From assembly GCF_004168585.1 (NCBI RefSeq), contig NZ_PGVH01000014.1, forward strand, positions 1 through 62,227: DNA of 62,227 bases, read 5' to 3'. The notes under the pieces are model-generated. The model was not told the origin of the DNA. It did not search any database and worked only from the letters and a program-made list of their open reading frames with translations. Numbering within the stretch: position 1 is the stretch's first letter; each line of letters opens with the position of its first letter. A program made the position numbers and the translations under genes. Positions 1 to 10,079 of this stretch are shown one piece after another. The DNA is from Shewanella sp. OPT22 (GTDB taxonomy: Bacteria > Pseudomonadota > Gammaproteobacteria > Enterobacterales > Shewanellaceae).

Positions 1-15
1 TTGGAAAAATCAGGC

Positions 16-50
16 ATAAAAAATCGGCTACAACAAGGTTGTAACCGATT
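16..50 (-). terminator. Rho-independent terminator downstream of purA
   Basis: Read on the minus strand, a hairpin (arms at 22-34 and 38-50, one internal mismatch, 3-base loop) is followed directly by a run of six T. It lies about 85 bases past the purA stop. A second perfect 7-bp stem (GATCGTT at 66-72, AACGATC at 84-90) lies between gene and terminator and has no T run. Confidence 0.75.
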
Positions 51-135
51 ATGAAGCTTCTCAATGATCGTTCAAGTGTCTTAAACGATCGGCATTACCT
101 CAATGAGCGCCTTTTTTTGTCAGTAAGAACAGGCG

Positions 136-1473
<1,338 letters not shown>

Positions 1474-1497
1474 TTAGGGGTTAAGTGGCAAGCATTT

Positions 1498-1686
1498 TTA
1501 AGAAAAAATGATCAACAAAACAACTCCAGCAGTTACAAGGCACCCACCAAGCCGTTGAAGTGACTGAGGTGATTGTTCTGAAATTGAGGCCAATACCTTC
1601 TTCCAGACCGTTGGAGCGAATAATGGGCCGAGTCCCTCAAGAATTAATACCAGGCCCACCGCTAACATAATCAATGCAAATGTCAT
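1498..1686 (-). CDS. yjeT: DUF2065 small membrane protein (YjeT-like)
   Basis: This is a 62-residue protein of two hydrophobic segments (about residues 2-18 and 44-61) around a basic linker. The LVLILEGLGPLFAP segment followed by WKK and RLGGCLV closely resembles E. coli YjeT (DUF2065). Its biochemical function is unknown. It is predicted to sit in the inner membrane. A longer in-frame reading upstream exists, but it would overlap the preceding gene, and the ATG at 1686 with AAGG upstream fits the family length. Its position directly before purA is the conserved one, although the usual hflK-hflC genes upstream are replaced here by a VOC protein gene. Confidence 0.85.
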   Translation of the reverse strand: MTFALIMLAVGLVLILEGLGPLFAPTVWKKVLASISEQSPQSLQRLGGCLVTAGVVLLIIFS

Positions 1687-1699
1687 TGTTAACGTTACC

Positions 1700-2092
1700 T
1701 TATGTAATTTTCCCTTGTGGTGGTTCCCACAATTCGACTTTATTATCGTCAGGATCCATAACCCAACCAAACTTGCCAAACTCAGACTCTTCAATCTCAT
1801 CCATAACCTGACAACCTTCTTTCTTTAGTACGCTGAGCAACGCTTTCAAATCATCAACCCGATAATTGATCATAAAACCTGATTGACTCGGGTTAAAATA
1901 CTTCGACGATTTATCAAATACACTCCAAACCGTTGCACCATTTTCGTTTGATTGGTTTTCATTGTGCCATTGAAAAGAAACACCGCCCCAATCTTGAATA
2001 TCCATACCAAGATGTGATTTATACCAGTCCCTCAACCTTTGAGGATTCTCTGATTTAATAAAAACACCTCCAACACCCGTTACTCGTTTCAT
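1700..2092 (-). CDS. VOC (glyoxalase/bleomycin-resistance fold) family protein
   Basis: This 130-residue protein has the vicinal-oxygen-chelate pattern. The N-terminal GVGGVFIKSENPQRLRDWY is the first beta-alpha module, and the C-terminal FGKFGWVMDPDDNKVELWEPP carries the usual metal-ligand Glu in the VELWEP strand. Members bind a divalent metal and act on, or sequester, small molecules. The substrate cannot be read from the sequence. The stop lies 13 bases before the yjeT start, so the two are probably cotranscribed toward purA. It points away from the cytochrome peroxidase gene, so the interval 2093-2181 holds divergent promoters. Confidence 0.85.
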   Translation of the reverse strand: MKRVTGVGGVFIKSENPQRLRDWYKSHLGMDIQDWGGVSFQWHNENQSNENGATVWSVFDKSSKYFNPSQSGFMINYRVDDLKALLSVLKKEGCQVMDEIEESEFGKFGWVMDPDDNKVELWEPPQGKIT

Positions 2093-2181
2093 TTATAAAC
2101 CTTTTTATATCATTTAACGTATTCGAGACTATGCTTTATTTAAGTGTGAGTTTCTACTTTATTGCGATGGAGAGCAAGTTG

Positions 2182-4275
2182 ATGTTAGTAAGAACACGAT
2201 TATCAATAATATCGTTATTTATATTTGGGGTACTCGCAGGATGCGGGGGGGACTCCAAGAAAAAGAGTGTAGAGCCTGAAATCATTCAACCAGCAGAACT
2301 CACTGCAGAACAAATCAGAGCGCACATAGTATCTCAAGTCGGTGGATTAAATAACTTAACGGTCCCGGCAACAAACAATGCAATTCCACTTCCTAATGTA
2401 TCTGAAGATAAAAACTATTACATTGAAACAACGGAAGAAAAACGCTTTCTTGGCAAACAATTATTTCATGACTCACTGAGAACCGTTCGTTTGCGACCTG
2501 AATTTGGTGGCAGGCAAGAATTAACACAATCGGGGTCTTGCGGCAGTTGTCACTTTGGTGAGGTGGGTTCGAAAGCTGGCACGCAAATAAACTTTAATGT
2601 CGGTGGTGAAGGTCGAGGCTACACTGATGCTGAGGGCAACTATACACCTCGTCGTCGAGCTCGTATGGATATTCTTGAAACCATTCGTCCTGAACCTCTA
2701 TTTGAAGGTGACTTACGCGTCGACAGGGTACCAACACTCACTGACGTCTTCGAAAACGTCGTTGGAATTCCATCCGTTCCTCAATTCATCGATGAACCTG
2801 GTGCTTTAGTTCACTCTGGGCGTTTTGACGCCGTCGACAGTGTAGGAAGAAACGCACCAAGTATCGTGGGTTCAGCTTATAACAATCGACTTTTAGGCGG
2901 TGGATTTGCAGGCGAACCAAGCAGCAATCCGAGAGCCATTAATCCCTTTGAAGATCCTGCACAAGAAAACATTGCACTGTTATTACTCGATGCACACAGA
3001 ATGCTTGAGGCTCAATCATCTGTGATTCAAGAAATCCCAGGGTATGTTGAATTGTTTAAACGTGCTTTCCCTGAAGAAGCAAAAGCGGCGGAGACATTGG
3101 ATGACATCAACTTATTAATTAATGACCAAACGATTCTTCGTGCAACTGCGACCTTTATGCGTACGGTAATCACTCGTAACTCACCGTGGGATCACTTTCT
3201 AGCTGGGGATAATGAGGCATTATCACCATCACAATTACGCGGTGCGAAACTTTTCTTTACCGATGCAAAAGAAGGTGGAGCTGGTTGTATGACTTGCCAT
3301 TCAGGCCCTGCTTTAAATAAGCAGATTAATGACCCTAATTTGACAGGCGTAGGCGGGTTCGTAGAAGAGAACTTTTTCAACTTAGGTCTAACCGATCACC
3401 CACTCCAAGCTCTGAATCGCCATGTTCGAAGTGATCCAAACTATCGTGATGAAGGACGTATGGAGATCACCGGAAAAGAGGAAGATGCACATAAATTCCG
3501 AACGACGACATTACGCCAATTAAAAGGAAGTCGTGTTTTCTTCCACAGTGGTGAGTTTACATCGATAAAAGATGTTGTGAAGTACTTTAATGAAGGCCAA
3601 CCTCAAGACAGTATCACTGGAAACTCGCCAACATTAAGTACTCGTTTCACTCATCCTAGAGGAGAAGGAAGCGAGCGTGGTTTAGGCTTATCAGAAAGTG
3701 AGGTCAACGATCTTGTCAGTTTCCTTGAAGATGGACTTTACGATGATGCCTTTGTTAACTACGACTCAAATTCAACGACAGATACGTTTCAACTTAATGA
3801 AAAAGATGTCACTTATTCGGTTCATCGCCCATTCCTAACTAATGTCGGAGTTGAGGATGGTTTTGTTATCAGTGGAATGGCGCAAAATAACAATGACCCA
3901 CTTACTCGTCGTGATGCCGGTATGGAGTTTTTAGATGTCACAAACAAAGCTGAAACAGCGTTAAACCAACGTGTAAGAGATAGCGGTGAACAAAGAGATG
4001 AGTTAACACTTAAGAACATCAGTGATTACTTCATTGACACTCACCTATTGGTCATTATTGAAGGTCTTCCGGATGGCGTAACACTGAAAAATGCCAGTGG
4101 CAAAACTGAAGAAAGTCAAAAGCCATACTTAAGACTGTTTTTAGATGATGGTGTCATCAAACCTGATGCATCTACAAAGTTTGAGCTGGTATTCACGGAT
4201 AGCCGTGACATTGATGCTCAATCAGTCGTTGATGATTATGTATTGACCCTCAAATCAGGCCAAGGTAACCCGTAA
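2182..4275 (+). CDS. Dihaem cytochrome c peroxidase-family lipoprotein
   Basis: The 697-residue product begins with a short lysine/arginine-led hydrophobic signal ending in the lipobox LAGC, so it should be lipid-anchored in the periplasm or outer membrane. Two c-type haem motifs are visible, CGSCH (about residues 120-124) and CMTCH (about 369-373), in the CcpA/MauG arrangement. The start at 2182 was chosen because GGAG lies upstream and the lipobox is then correctly placed. Upstream in-frame ATGs would put a second hydrophobic stretch before it. The protein is about twice the length of classical Ccp, with an insertion between the haems and a C-terminal extension of about 180 residues. It probably reduces peroxide or oxidises a partner protein. 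The exact substrate is unknown. Confidence 0.85.
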   Translation: MLVRTRLSIISLFIFGVLAGCGGDSKKKSVEPEIIQPAELTAEQIRAHIVSQVGGLNNLTVPATNNAIPLPNVSEDKNYYIETTEEKRFLGKQLFHDSLRTVRLRPEFGGRQELTQSGSCGSCHFGEVGSKAGTQINFNVGGEGRGYTDAEGNYTPRRRARMDILETIRPEPLFEGDLRVDRVPTLTDVFENVVGIPSVPQFIDEPGALVHSGRFDAVDSVGRNAPSIVGSAYNNRLLGGGFAGEPSSNPRAINPFEDPAQENIALLLLDAHRMLEAQSSVIQEIPGYVELFKRAFPEEAKAAETLDDINLLINDQTILRATATFMRTVITRNSPWDHFLAGDNEALSPSQLRGAKLFFTDAKEGGAGCMTCHSGPALNKQINDPNLTGVGGFVEENFFNLGLTDHPLQALNRHVRSDPNYRDEGRMEITGKEEDAHKFRTTTLRQLKGSRVFFHSGEFTSIKDVVKYFNEGQPQDSITGNSPTLSTRFTHPRGEGSERGLGLSESEVNDLVSFLEDGLYDDAFVNYDSNSTTDTFQLNEKDVTYSVHRPFLTNVGVEDGFVISGMAQNNNDPLTRRDAGMEFLDVTNKAETALNQRVRDSGEQRDELTLKNISDYFIDTHLLVIIEGLPDGVTLKNASGKTEESQKPYLRLFLDDGVIKPDASTKFELVFTDSRDIDAQSVVDDYVLTLKSGQGNP

Positions 4276-4296
4276 TTAATTGCCATTACTCAAAAA

Positions 4297-4326
4297 TAAA
4301 AAACCCAGCAAAAGCTGGGTTTTTTG
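4297..4326. terminator. Bidirectional terminator between peroxidase gene and rpsI
   Basis: ACCCAGC and GCTGGGT form a perfect 7-bp stem with an AAAA loop (4303-4320), with A-rich sequence on one side and six T on the other. It can therefore stop both the plus-strand peroxidase transcript and the minus-strand rplM-rpsI transcript, which converge here. Confidence 0.9.
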
Positions 4327-4348
4327 ACAAAGGTTCCGAGCGTAAAAA

Positions 4349-4741
4349 TTAACGCTTAGAGAATTGTCTCTTACGACGTGCTTTACGGAAACCAACTTTC
4401 TTACGTTCAACTTTACGAGCATCACGGGTAACGAAACCAGCAGCACGTAGAGTAGGACGAAGAGTTTCGTCAAGTTGCATTAGAGCACGAGTAATACCGT
4501 GACGGATCGCACCAGCTTGACCAGTAGTACCACCACCTTTAACAGTGATGTTTAGGTCTAACTTTTCTAGCATCTCAACCAATTCTAGAGGTTGACGAAC
4601 TACCATGCGAGCAGTTTCACGACCGAAATAAACGTCCAAAGAACGATTATTTACTGTGATGTTACCACTGCCTACTTTTGCAAATACGCGAGCAGTTGAA
4701 GTTTTGCGACGGCCAGTGCCGTAGTACTGAGTTGCAGCCAT
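4349..4741 (-). CDS. rpsI: 30S ribosomal protein S9
   Basis: S9 is a component of the 30S subunit head whose C-terminal tail reaches the P-site tRNA. The 130-residue protein shows the [15 protein letters not shown] start, the [15 protein letters not shown] core and the invariant C-terminal end [17 protein letters not shown]. It lies 14 bases downstream of rplM, forming the universally conserved rplM-rpsI pair, and a shared terminator follows. Confidence 0.98.
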   Translation of the reverse strand: MAATQYYGTGRRKTSTARVFAKVGSGNITVNNRSLDVYFGRETARMVVRQPLELVEMLEKLDLNITVKGGGTTGQAGAIRHGITRALMQLDETLRPTLRAAGFVTRDARKVERKKVGFRKARRKRQFSKR

Positions 4742-4755
4742 TAGCTTAATCCCGT

Positions 4756-5184
4756 TTAGATATCAAGAACTTGAGGTTGTTGTGCAGCGTGGTTATGTTC
4801 TGCGCCTGTGTAAACTTTAAGTTTACGGTACATAGCGCGGCCCAAAGGACCTTTAGGTAACATACCCTTAACTGCTTTCTCGATGATCATTTCTGGCTTA
4901 TGAGCTTGTAGCTTTTCAAAGCTAATTTGCTTGATGCCACCTGGGAAGCCTGAATGCGAGTAGTACGTCTTGCCTTTTGCTTTGTTACCAGTAACAGTAA
5001 CTTTCTCAGCATTGATCACGATGATGTAATCACCAGTATCAACATGCGGAGTGTATTCTGGCTTATGCTTTCCGCGTAAACGAGCAGCGATTTCAGTTGC
5101 AATACGACCTAAAGTTTTACCTTCAGCGTCTACAACATACCAGTCACGAGTTACAGTTTCTGGTGTAGCAGTAAAAGTCTTCAT
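4756..5184 (-). CDS. rplM: 50S ribosomal protein L13
   Basis: L13 is an early-assembly protein of the 50S subunit. The 142-residue sequence begins [20 protein letters not shown] and contains the family segments [22 protein letters not shown] and [18 protein letters not shown]. It is the first gene of the rplM-rpsI operon. The 230 bases between it and the divergent lipocalin-like gene should hold the operon promoter and the mRNA leader. In E. coli this leader is a target of L13 autoregulation. I did not identify the equivalent structure here. Confidence 0.98.
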   Translation of the reverse strand: MKTFTATPETVTRDWYVVDAEGKTLGRIATEIAARLRGKHKPEYTPHVDTGDYIIVINAEKVTVTGNKAKGKTYYSHSGFPGGIKQISFEKLQAHKPEMIIEKAVKGMLPKGPLGRAMYRKLKVYTGAEHNHAAQQPQVLDI

Positions 5185-5418
5185 TTACAAAAACCCAATG
5201 TTATATGTTGTTTCACACATTATTAGCCGATGCTAGTAATGTAAAAAGTGCCTTCGATGTTGCCCCTTCGAGCAAACGAAATGGCTTAATAATCCGCTAA
5301 TTAAAACGGTTTAACGTGGGCAGGCGCAAGATTGTACTAGAAGATGAGTTAAAAATCATCTATTTTTTCATGGTCCATTATACTCAGTGTGACTTTTTGT
5401 TTAACTGTTGGGGGCGAT

Positions 5419-5847
5419 ATGATGAAATCTGTATTTAGCGGCACCTATGAACTTATTTCATGGAAGAATACTTCATCAAGTGGTGAGCAAACCTATCCAT
5501 TTGGTCCTAATGCTAAGGGCTTCATTACCTACACAAGTAATGGTTACGTTAGCGTTCATCTCATGGCAGAGTCTAGAGCAATGTTTACCAACGAAGGCAT
5601 TTTCGATGCGTTAGCTGCTGAAGCATTACAGAATCAACTGAATTACATTTCTTATTTTGGTACTTTTACTGCAACTGAGAGTACGGTTTTTCATCGACTG
5701 CTTTCTTGCTCATTTCCTAACTGGGAAGGTACAACACAAGTTCGTAATTGGTCTTTTCAAAATGGTCTGTTACAGCTTTCCGTTGATAAGCTCCTTGTTG
5801 ATAACGAACTTGTTTCAGCACAGCTCATATGGCAACCACTAAGCTAA
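5419..5847 (+). CDS. Lipocalin-like domain protein
   Basis: This 142-residue cytoplasmic-type protein starts MMKSVFSGTYELISWKN and contains FGPNAKGFITYTSNGYVSVHLM. That pattern is typical of the lipocalin-like family in which the N-terminal strand carries a G-x-W/Y-ELxSW motif (Lipocalin_5 type). There is no signal peptide. The ligand and function are not known. The start at 5419 is preceded at good spacing by a G-rich ribosome-binding site, which an earlier in-frame start at 5389 lacks. The 3' end overlaps the convergent rarD gene by nine bases. Confidence 0.75.
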   Translation: MMKSVFSGTYELISWKNTSSSGEQTYPFGPNAKGFITYTSNGYVSVHLMAESRAMFTNEGIFDALAAEALQNQLNYISYFGTFTATESTVFHRLLSCSFPNWEGTTQVRNWSFQNGLLQLSVDKLLVDNELVSAQLIWQPLS

Positions 5848-6723
5848 GGTCTCTTGCCCGTTAAGCTTAAGCTCGCTTGAAAACAATATTAACGCTAACC
5901 AAATAAAAGCAAACGCTATCACCTTATCCCAAGTTATCGCTTCATGCTGCCAAAACAATCCACAACAAAACATTAACGAAGGAGACAGGTATTGAAGAAA
6001 CCCAAGCACAGTGACAGGTATTTTGACTATTGCACCAGTAAAACAAATTAGAGGTATTGCGGTTAGAATGCCTAATATCATAAAGCTCATCTGTGTGGTG
6101 AAAGAGTAATTAAATGTTTGCCAATGACTTGAATATAACTGCCATCCTGCATACATCAGCAGCATAGGTAGCAGCAGTATTGCTTCAATCAAAAGTCCGA
6201 GCCTGACATTAATTTTTATCGCTTTTCTCAATATGGGATATAAACTTGAAACTACAGCCGTAATTAATGCAAACATCGGTAAATATCCAAACACACTGGC
6301 TTGAATCGTGACGCCCACAAGAGCAAGAAAAATCGCAACCCATTGATATCGAGATAGTGTTTCTTTATAAAAAACGACACCGAGTAATGACGTCATTAAA
6401 GGCATCATAAAATACCCTAAACTCACTTCTAACGTTTTCTGATGATTCACAGCCCAAATAAACACAGTCCAGTCGATTACGAGCAAGATAGCAGTACATA
6501 ACAGCATCAATATGATGATTGGCTTATCTAATACTTTTTTAATTTGTTTAAAAAATTTTAAAGAAAAAAGTGATAAAAAAAGCAGTAGCCATAGACTACG
6601 AAAAAAGACTAAGTCGGTAGCTGTTGCCTGCCCTCCCAAAGTATAAAAAATAGGACCTAAGCCCCAAAAGGTGTAAGCACACAAAGCCAATAACAAACCC
6701 TTATCGAACTCTGTTATTCGCAT
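5839..6723 (-). CDS. rarD: RarD-type EamA-family transporter
   Basis: This is a 294-residue inner-membrane protein with about ten hydrophobic helices arranged as two EamA halves. It begins with KGLLLALCAYTFWGLGPIFY, characteristic of RarD. Length and architecture match RarD of E. coli, a member of the drug/metabolite transporter superfamily whose natural substrate is uncertain. It is transcribed alone, convergent with and slightly overlapping the lipocalin-like gene. Confidence 0.9.
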   Translation of the reverse strand: MRITEFDKGLLLALCAYTFWGLGPIFYTLGGQATATDLVFFRSLWLLLFLSLFSLKFFKQIKKVLDKPIIILMLLCTAILLVIDWTVFIWAVNHQKTLEVSLGYFMMPLMTSLLGVVFYKETLSRYQWVAIFLALVGVTIQASVFGYLPMFALITAVVSSLYPILRKAIKINVRLGLLIEAILLLPMLLMYAGWQLYSSHWQTFNYSFTTQMSFMILGILTAIPLICFTGAIVKIPVTVLGFLQYLSPSLMFCCGLFWQHEAITWDKVIAFAFIWLALILFSSELKLNGQETLA

Positions 6724-7069
6724 ATATCCTCAGAAACAATAATTTAAAATTTAACTTATCAGCTTTAATTAATAAAAAGCTGAATCGGAACTGACAATGA
6801 GTCGTTTTTTGTCTAGACTTCGTTGCCGTTTAGTCAATAAACAATGTAAACGGCAATAAGATGGGAATCGAAATCGAACATTGCAAATCGTAAGAACTAA
6901 AAAATGGGCTAATGAACAATTCTGTTGTTACTTCGATAGAAGCTCATCGTGCTATTGCCGTTGATACTGTTTCACTAACGAAAAATATTGGCTAATTGAG
7001 TTTTCATTCAAAGATAATGATGTCAGTTCTAACAACTTTACCCTTGAATGAACGTCATTTTAATTAAAG
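6724..7069. other. 346-bp non-coding interval with a perfect inverted repeat
   Basis: No gene is visible here. It lies between the rarD start and the zapE stop, both on the minus strand, so it must contain the rarD promoter and the end of the zapE transcript. The one clear structure is TTGCCGTTTA at 6823-6832 paired with TAAACGGCAA at 6846-6855, a 10-bp perfect stem with a 13-base loop and no T run. It could be an operator, a small RNA element or a decayed repeat. Confidence 0.5.
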
Positions 7070-8179
7070 CTACGGTAGGTGCTCTAACGCTAAATAATCA
7101 TGGGATTGCATTTCAATTAAACGTGAACGGCATCGTTTAAATTCAAAATTGAGCTGGCCATCTGTGTAAATATCCTCAAGAGCGACTTCTGCAGAAATGA
7201 TTAATTTCACGTGGCGTTCATAAAATTCATCAACCAAAGCGAGAAAACGACGAGCGATATCGTCACCCGTTTGTTGAGAACCCATTTGCTTAACACCACT
7301 GATCATTACGGTATGATAGAGACGAGCTAATTCCATATAATCAGTCTGACTTCTAGGACCATCACAAAGTGCAATAAAATCGGCCATCAGCACCCCTTGC
7401 GAGTGTTGGCGAATTTCAATGCTTCTTCCCTCTACTTCAATCATACTGGTATCGACCTCTGACTCCGACGCCAGTTTTGCAAAGTAGTCAGTAAGATTAG
7501 TTTCGGCTTGCTCATCTAACGGGTAATGATAAATCTCTGCTTGTTTCAATGTCCGTAAGCGATAATCAATACCAGAATCAACATTTAAGACTGAGCAATT
7601 AGCATTCAGCTCAGCGATTGCAGGTAGGAATCGTGCTCGTTGTAGACCATTCTTATATAAGTCGTCTGGAATAATATTTGACGTTGCGACCAGTACTACG
7701 CCACGTTGAAATAACTCTTGGAAAAGTGTTCCCAGCAACATAGCATCAGTAATGTCTGAAACGAAAAATTCGTCAAAACAAATGATTTTATACTGTTTCG
7801 ACATGTTCTCAGCAATGACTTTTAGCGGATCTTGCGTACCGGTCAATGCTTTCAAGTCATGATGAACTTGATGCATGAAACGATGGAAGTGAGCTCGTAA
7901 TTTTTGTTCGAAAGGAAGCGCATCAAAAAAGGTGTCCATTAAATAGGTTTTACCTCGTCCGACTCCTCCCCATAAGTATAAGCCTTTAACTTTCTCTTGT
8001 GATGAATGTCCGAACCAATTCAATACCTTCTGCCAGCCCAAAGCATTTTGCTGTGCTTCAAGCAAGTCATCATAGACTTTTTGTAGCGCCTTTACAGCCT
8101 GCTCTTGTGCTGGATCATGATTAAAATCATCTCGTTTAAGGTCTTGCTTATAATGCTGCAGGGGCGTTAATTTCGACAC
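7070..8179 (-). CDS. zapE: Cell division ATPase ZapE (AFG1-like)
   Basis: This is a 369-residue AAA-type ATPase of the AFG1/ZapE family. It shows Walker A GGVGRGKTYLMD (about residues 71-82), Walker B IICFDEFFVSDITDA, and VLVATSNIIPDDLYKNGLQR, a sensor segment highly conserved in the family. In E. coli, ZapE associates with the FtsZ ring during late constriction and under stress. It is a monocistronic minus-strand gene, divergent from degQ. In many gammaproteobacteria zapE lies beside the degQ/degS and rplM-rpsI genes, as here. Confidence 0.95.
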   Translation of the reverse strand: MSKLTPLQHYKQDLKRDDFNHDPAQEQAVKALQKVYDDLLEAQQNALGWQKVLNWFGHSSQEKVKGLYLWGGVGRGKTYLMDTFFDALPFEQKLRAHFHRFMHQVHHDLKALTGTQDPLKVIAENMSKQYKIICFDEFFVSDITDAMLLGTLFQELFQRGVVLVATSNIIPDDLYKNGLQRARFLPAIAELNANCSVLNVDSGIDYRLRTLKQAEIYHYPLDEQAETNLTDYFAKLASESEVDTSMIEVEGRSIEIRQHSQGVLMADFIALCDGPRSQTDYMELARLYHTVMISGVKQMGSQQTGDDIARRFLALVDEFYERHVKLIISAEVALEDIYTDGQLNFEFKRCRSRLIEMQSHDYLALEHLP

Positions 8180-8579
8180 TACTGAACTTCTCTTCGATAA
8201 AGATTAAAACGGCGCAATGTTAGCACGAGTTAGAAAAAGAAATATGTTTTTACATTTAGTCTACTGATTTTTAGCGAATAACTTGATATTTCTTGAATCG
8301 ACACCTATCTATACTAGTAGGTTAATTCTTCTGCGGCACTGTTTATGCGCAAATATTCAGCATCAAATACCTGATTTCTGAAACTTTGTGAACTTTGTTA
8401 ATACAGCCCGGTCGGAATTATAAATACCTTGAAAAGTACTTTTAAGATCGTAAGCCAGAAATTACTTTTCAAGTATTGAAACAACTTGGACGAGAGTGGA
8501 TATTAAGTAACACCCAGGCGCTACTTTTCATCAAACACTCATCATCTAAAACTTTGAACGTTTTTGGAGCAACAAATTG
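8180..8579. promoter_or_regulatory. Divergent zapE/degQ control region with long inverted repeat
   Basis: These 400 bases contain no gene. CTTGAAAAGTA at 8428-8438 and TACTTTTCAAG at 8463-8473 form a perfect 11-bp stem, and a third partial copy (CTACTTTTCATC) occurs near 8520. Upstream, GAACTT near 8389 followed about 16 bases later by TCGGA weakly resembles a sigma-E promoter, which would suit a periplasmic protease gene. The promoter assignment is tentative, but the repeat is certain. GGAG at 8565-8568 is the degQ ribosome-binding site. Confidence 0.45.
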
Positions 8580-9932
8580 ATGAAGACAAAACTAACTGTC
8601 CTATCAGCTGCCGTTTTAGGAGCTGCACTAACGCTGACCCCTGCGATTTCTCAAGCATCAATGCCACAGTCTGTCGATGGCCAAGAGATGCCAAGCCTTG
8701 CACCTATGCTACAGAAGGTGACGCCAGCAGTGGTTTCAGTCAACGTTTCTGGTGTTCAAGTTTCTAAGCAACGTGTACCTGATGTTTTCCGTTACTTTTT
8801 TGGCCCTAATGCACCACAAGAACAAGTACAGAAACGCCCGTTCCGTGGTTTAGGTTCTGGTGTCATTATCGACGCCAAAAAAGGTTATATTGTTACCAAC
8901 CATCACGTAATTGATAATGCTGACGATATCACTGTAGGCTTAACGGATGGTCGTGAAGTACCCGCAAAATTAATTGGCAGTGATTCAGAAGCCGATATTG
9001 CATTACTGCAAATCAAAGCTAAAAACCTCTCTCAAATTCAACAGTCTAACTCTGATAACTTACGAGTGGGTGACTTTGCAGTAGCTATTGGTAATCCATT
9101 TGGGTTGGGACAAACTGTCACATCAGGCATTGTAAGTGCATTAGGCCGAAGTGGTCTAGGCATCGAAATGCTAGAAAACTTTATTCAAACAGATGCTGCG
9201 ATTAACAGCGGTAACTCAGGTGGTGCCTTAGTAAACCTTCGAGGCCAACTCATCGGAATTAACACAGCAATTGTTGCACCAAGTGGCGGTAACGTAGGTA
9301 TTGGTTTTGCTATCCCAGCAAACATGGTCCATAACCTAGTGACTCAAATCATTGAGCACGGTGAAGTTCGCCGAGGCATACTTGGTGTCACAGGCCGTAC
9401 CTTAACTAGTGAGCTTGCTAAAGGGTTTGGTCTCGATTCTCAACACGGCGGATTTGTGAATGAAGTTCAACCTGATAGTGCTGCGGATAAAGCAGGCATT
9501 AAAGCGGGTGACATCATCGTGAGCGTGAATGGCCGCAAGATAAAGTCATTTACTGAACTTGCAGCAAAAGTGTCAACTCTTGGTGCTGGCGCTAAAGTTG
9601 AATTAGGCATTATTCGTGACGGCAAGACTAAAAACGTTAATGTAACGTTGGGCGAAGCCAAGCAAGTGCAAGAAAAAGGTGCAGGTGAACTTCATCCGAT
9701 GTTACAAGGTGCTGCACTGAAAGACACACGCAAAGGTGTCGAAATCACTGAAGTAGCTTCAGGCTCACCAGCTGACGCAGCGGGGCTTCAAAAAGGTGAT
9801 GTGATTGTTGGCATCAACCGTAATCCAATTCGTAACCTTAAACAGTTACGTAAAGCACTTAAAAATAAAGAAGGCCAAGTGGCTTTAAAAATTGACCGTG
9901 AAGGTAATCATTTATTCTTAATACTTAGATAA
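8580..9932 (+). CDS. degQ: Periplasmic serine endoprotease DegQ (Do/HtrA family)
   Basis: This 450-residue exported protease/chaperone degrades or refolds misfolded proteins in the periplasm. A signal peptide spans about residues 1-27 (cleavage after SQA). The trypsin-like domain has the triad His109 (TNHHV), Asp139 (SEADIALL) and Ser213 (GNSGGAL). Two PDZ domains follow at about 255-340 and 355-445. The start at 8580 follows GGAG at a good distance; the TTG one codon earlier is not needed. It is followed by a strong terminator and then by degS, the usual gammaproteobacterial tandem. Length favours DegQ over the longer DegP. Confidence 0.95.
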   Translation: MKTKLTVLSAAVLGAALTLTPAISQASMPQSVDGQEMPSLAPMLQKVTPAVVSVNVSGVQVSKQRVPDVFRYFFGPNAPQEQVQKRPFRGLGSGVIIDAKKGYIVTNHHVIDNADDITVGLTDGREVPAKLIGSDSEADIALLQIKAKNLSQIQQSNSDNLRVGDFAVAIGNPFGLGQTVTSGIVSALGRSGLGIEMLENFIQTDAAINSGNSGGALVNLRGQLIGINTAIVAPSGGNVGIGFAIPANMVHNLVTQIIEHGEVRRGILGVTGRTLTSELAKGFGLDSQHGGFVNEVQPDSAADKAGIKAGDIIVSVNGRKIKSFTELAAKVSTLGAGAKVELGIIRDGKTKNVNVTLGEAKQVQEKGAGELHPMLQGAALKDTRKGVEITEVASGSPADAAGLQKGDVIVGINRNPIRNLKQLRKALKNKEGQVALKIDREGNHLFLILR

Positions 9933-9954
9933 AACTGATTTCTTTCTACTCTAG

Positions 9955-9976
9955 AGGAGGCTTTCGCCTCCTTTTT
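9955..9976 (+). terminator. Terminator after degQ
   Basis: AGGAGGC and GCCTCCT pair around a TTTC loop and are followed by five T. The hairpin separates degQ from degS and implies that degS has its own promoter in 9977-10079. Confidence 0.9.
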
Positions 9977-10079
9977 GTTTTATATCAATAACATCTACTC
10001 CCAACCTCTATTTTGATTCATAGGCTGACTCTGGTAGACTTTTGAGTTCTTCTGCGGGTTTATGGATTGCTGGGCCAAT

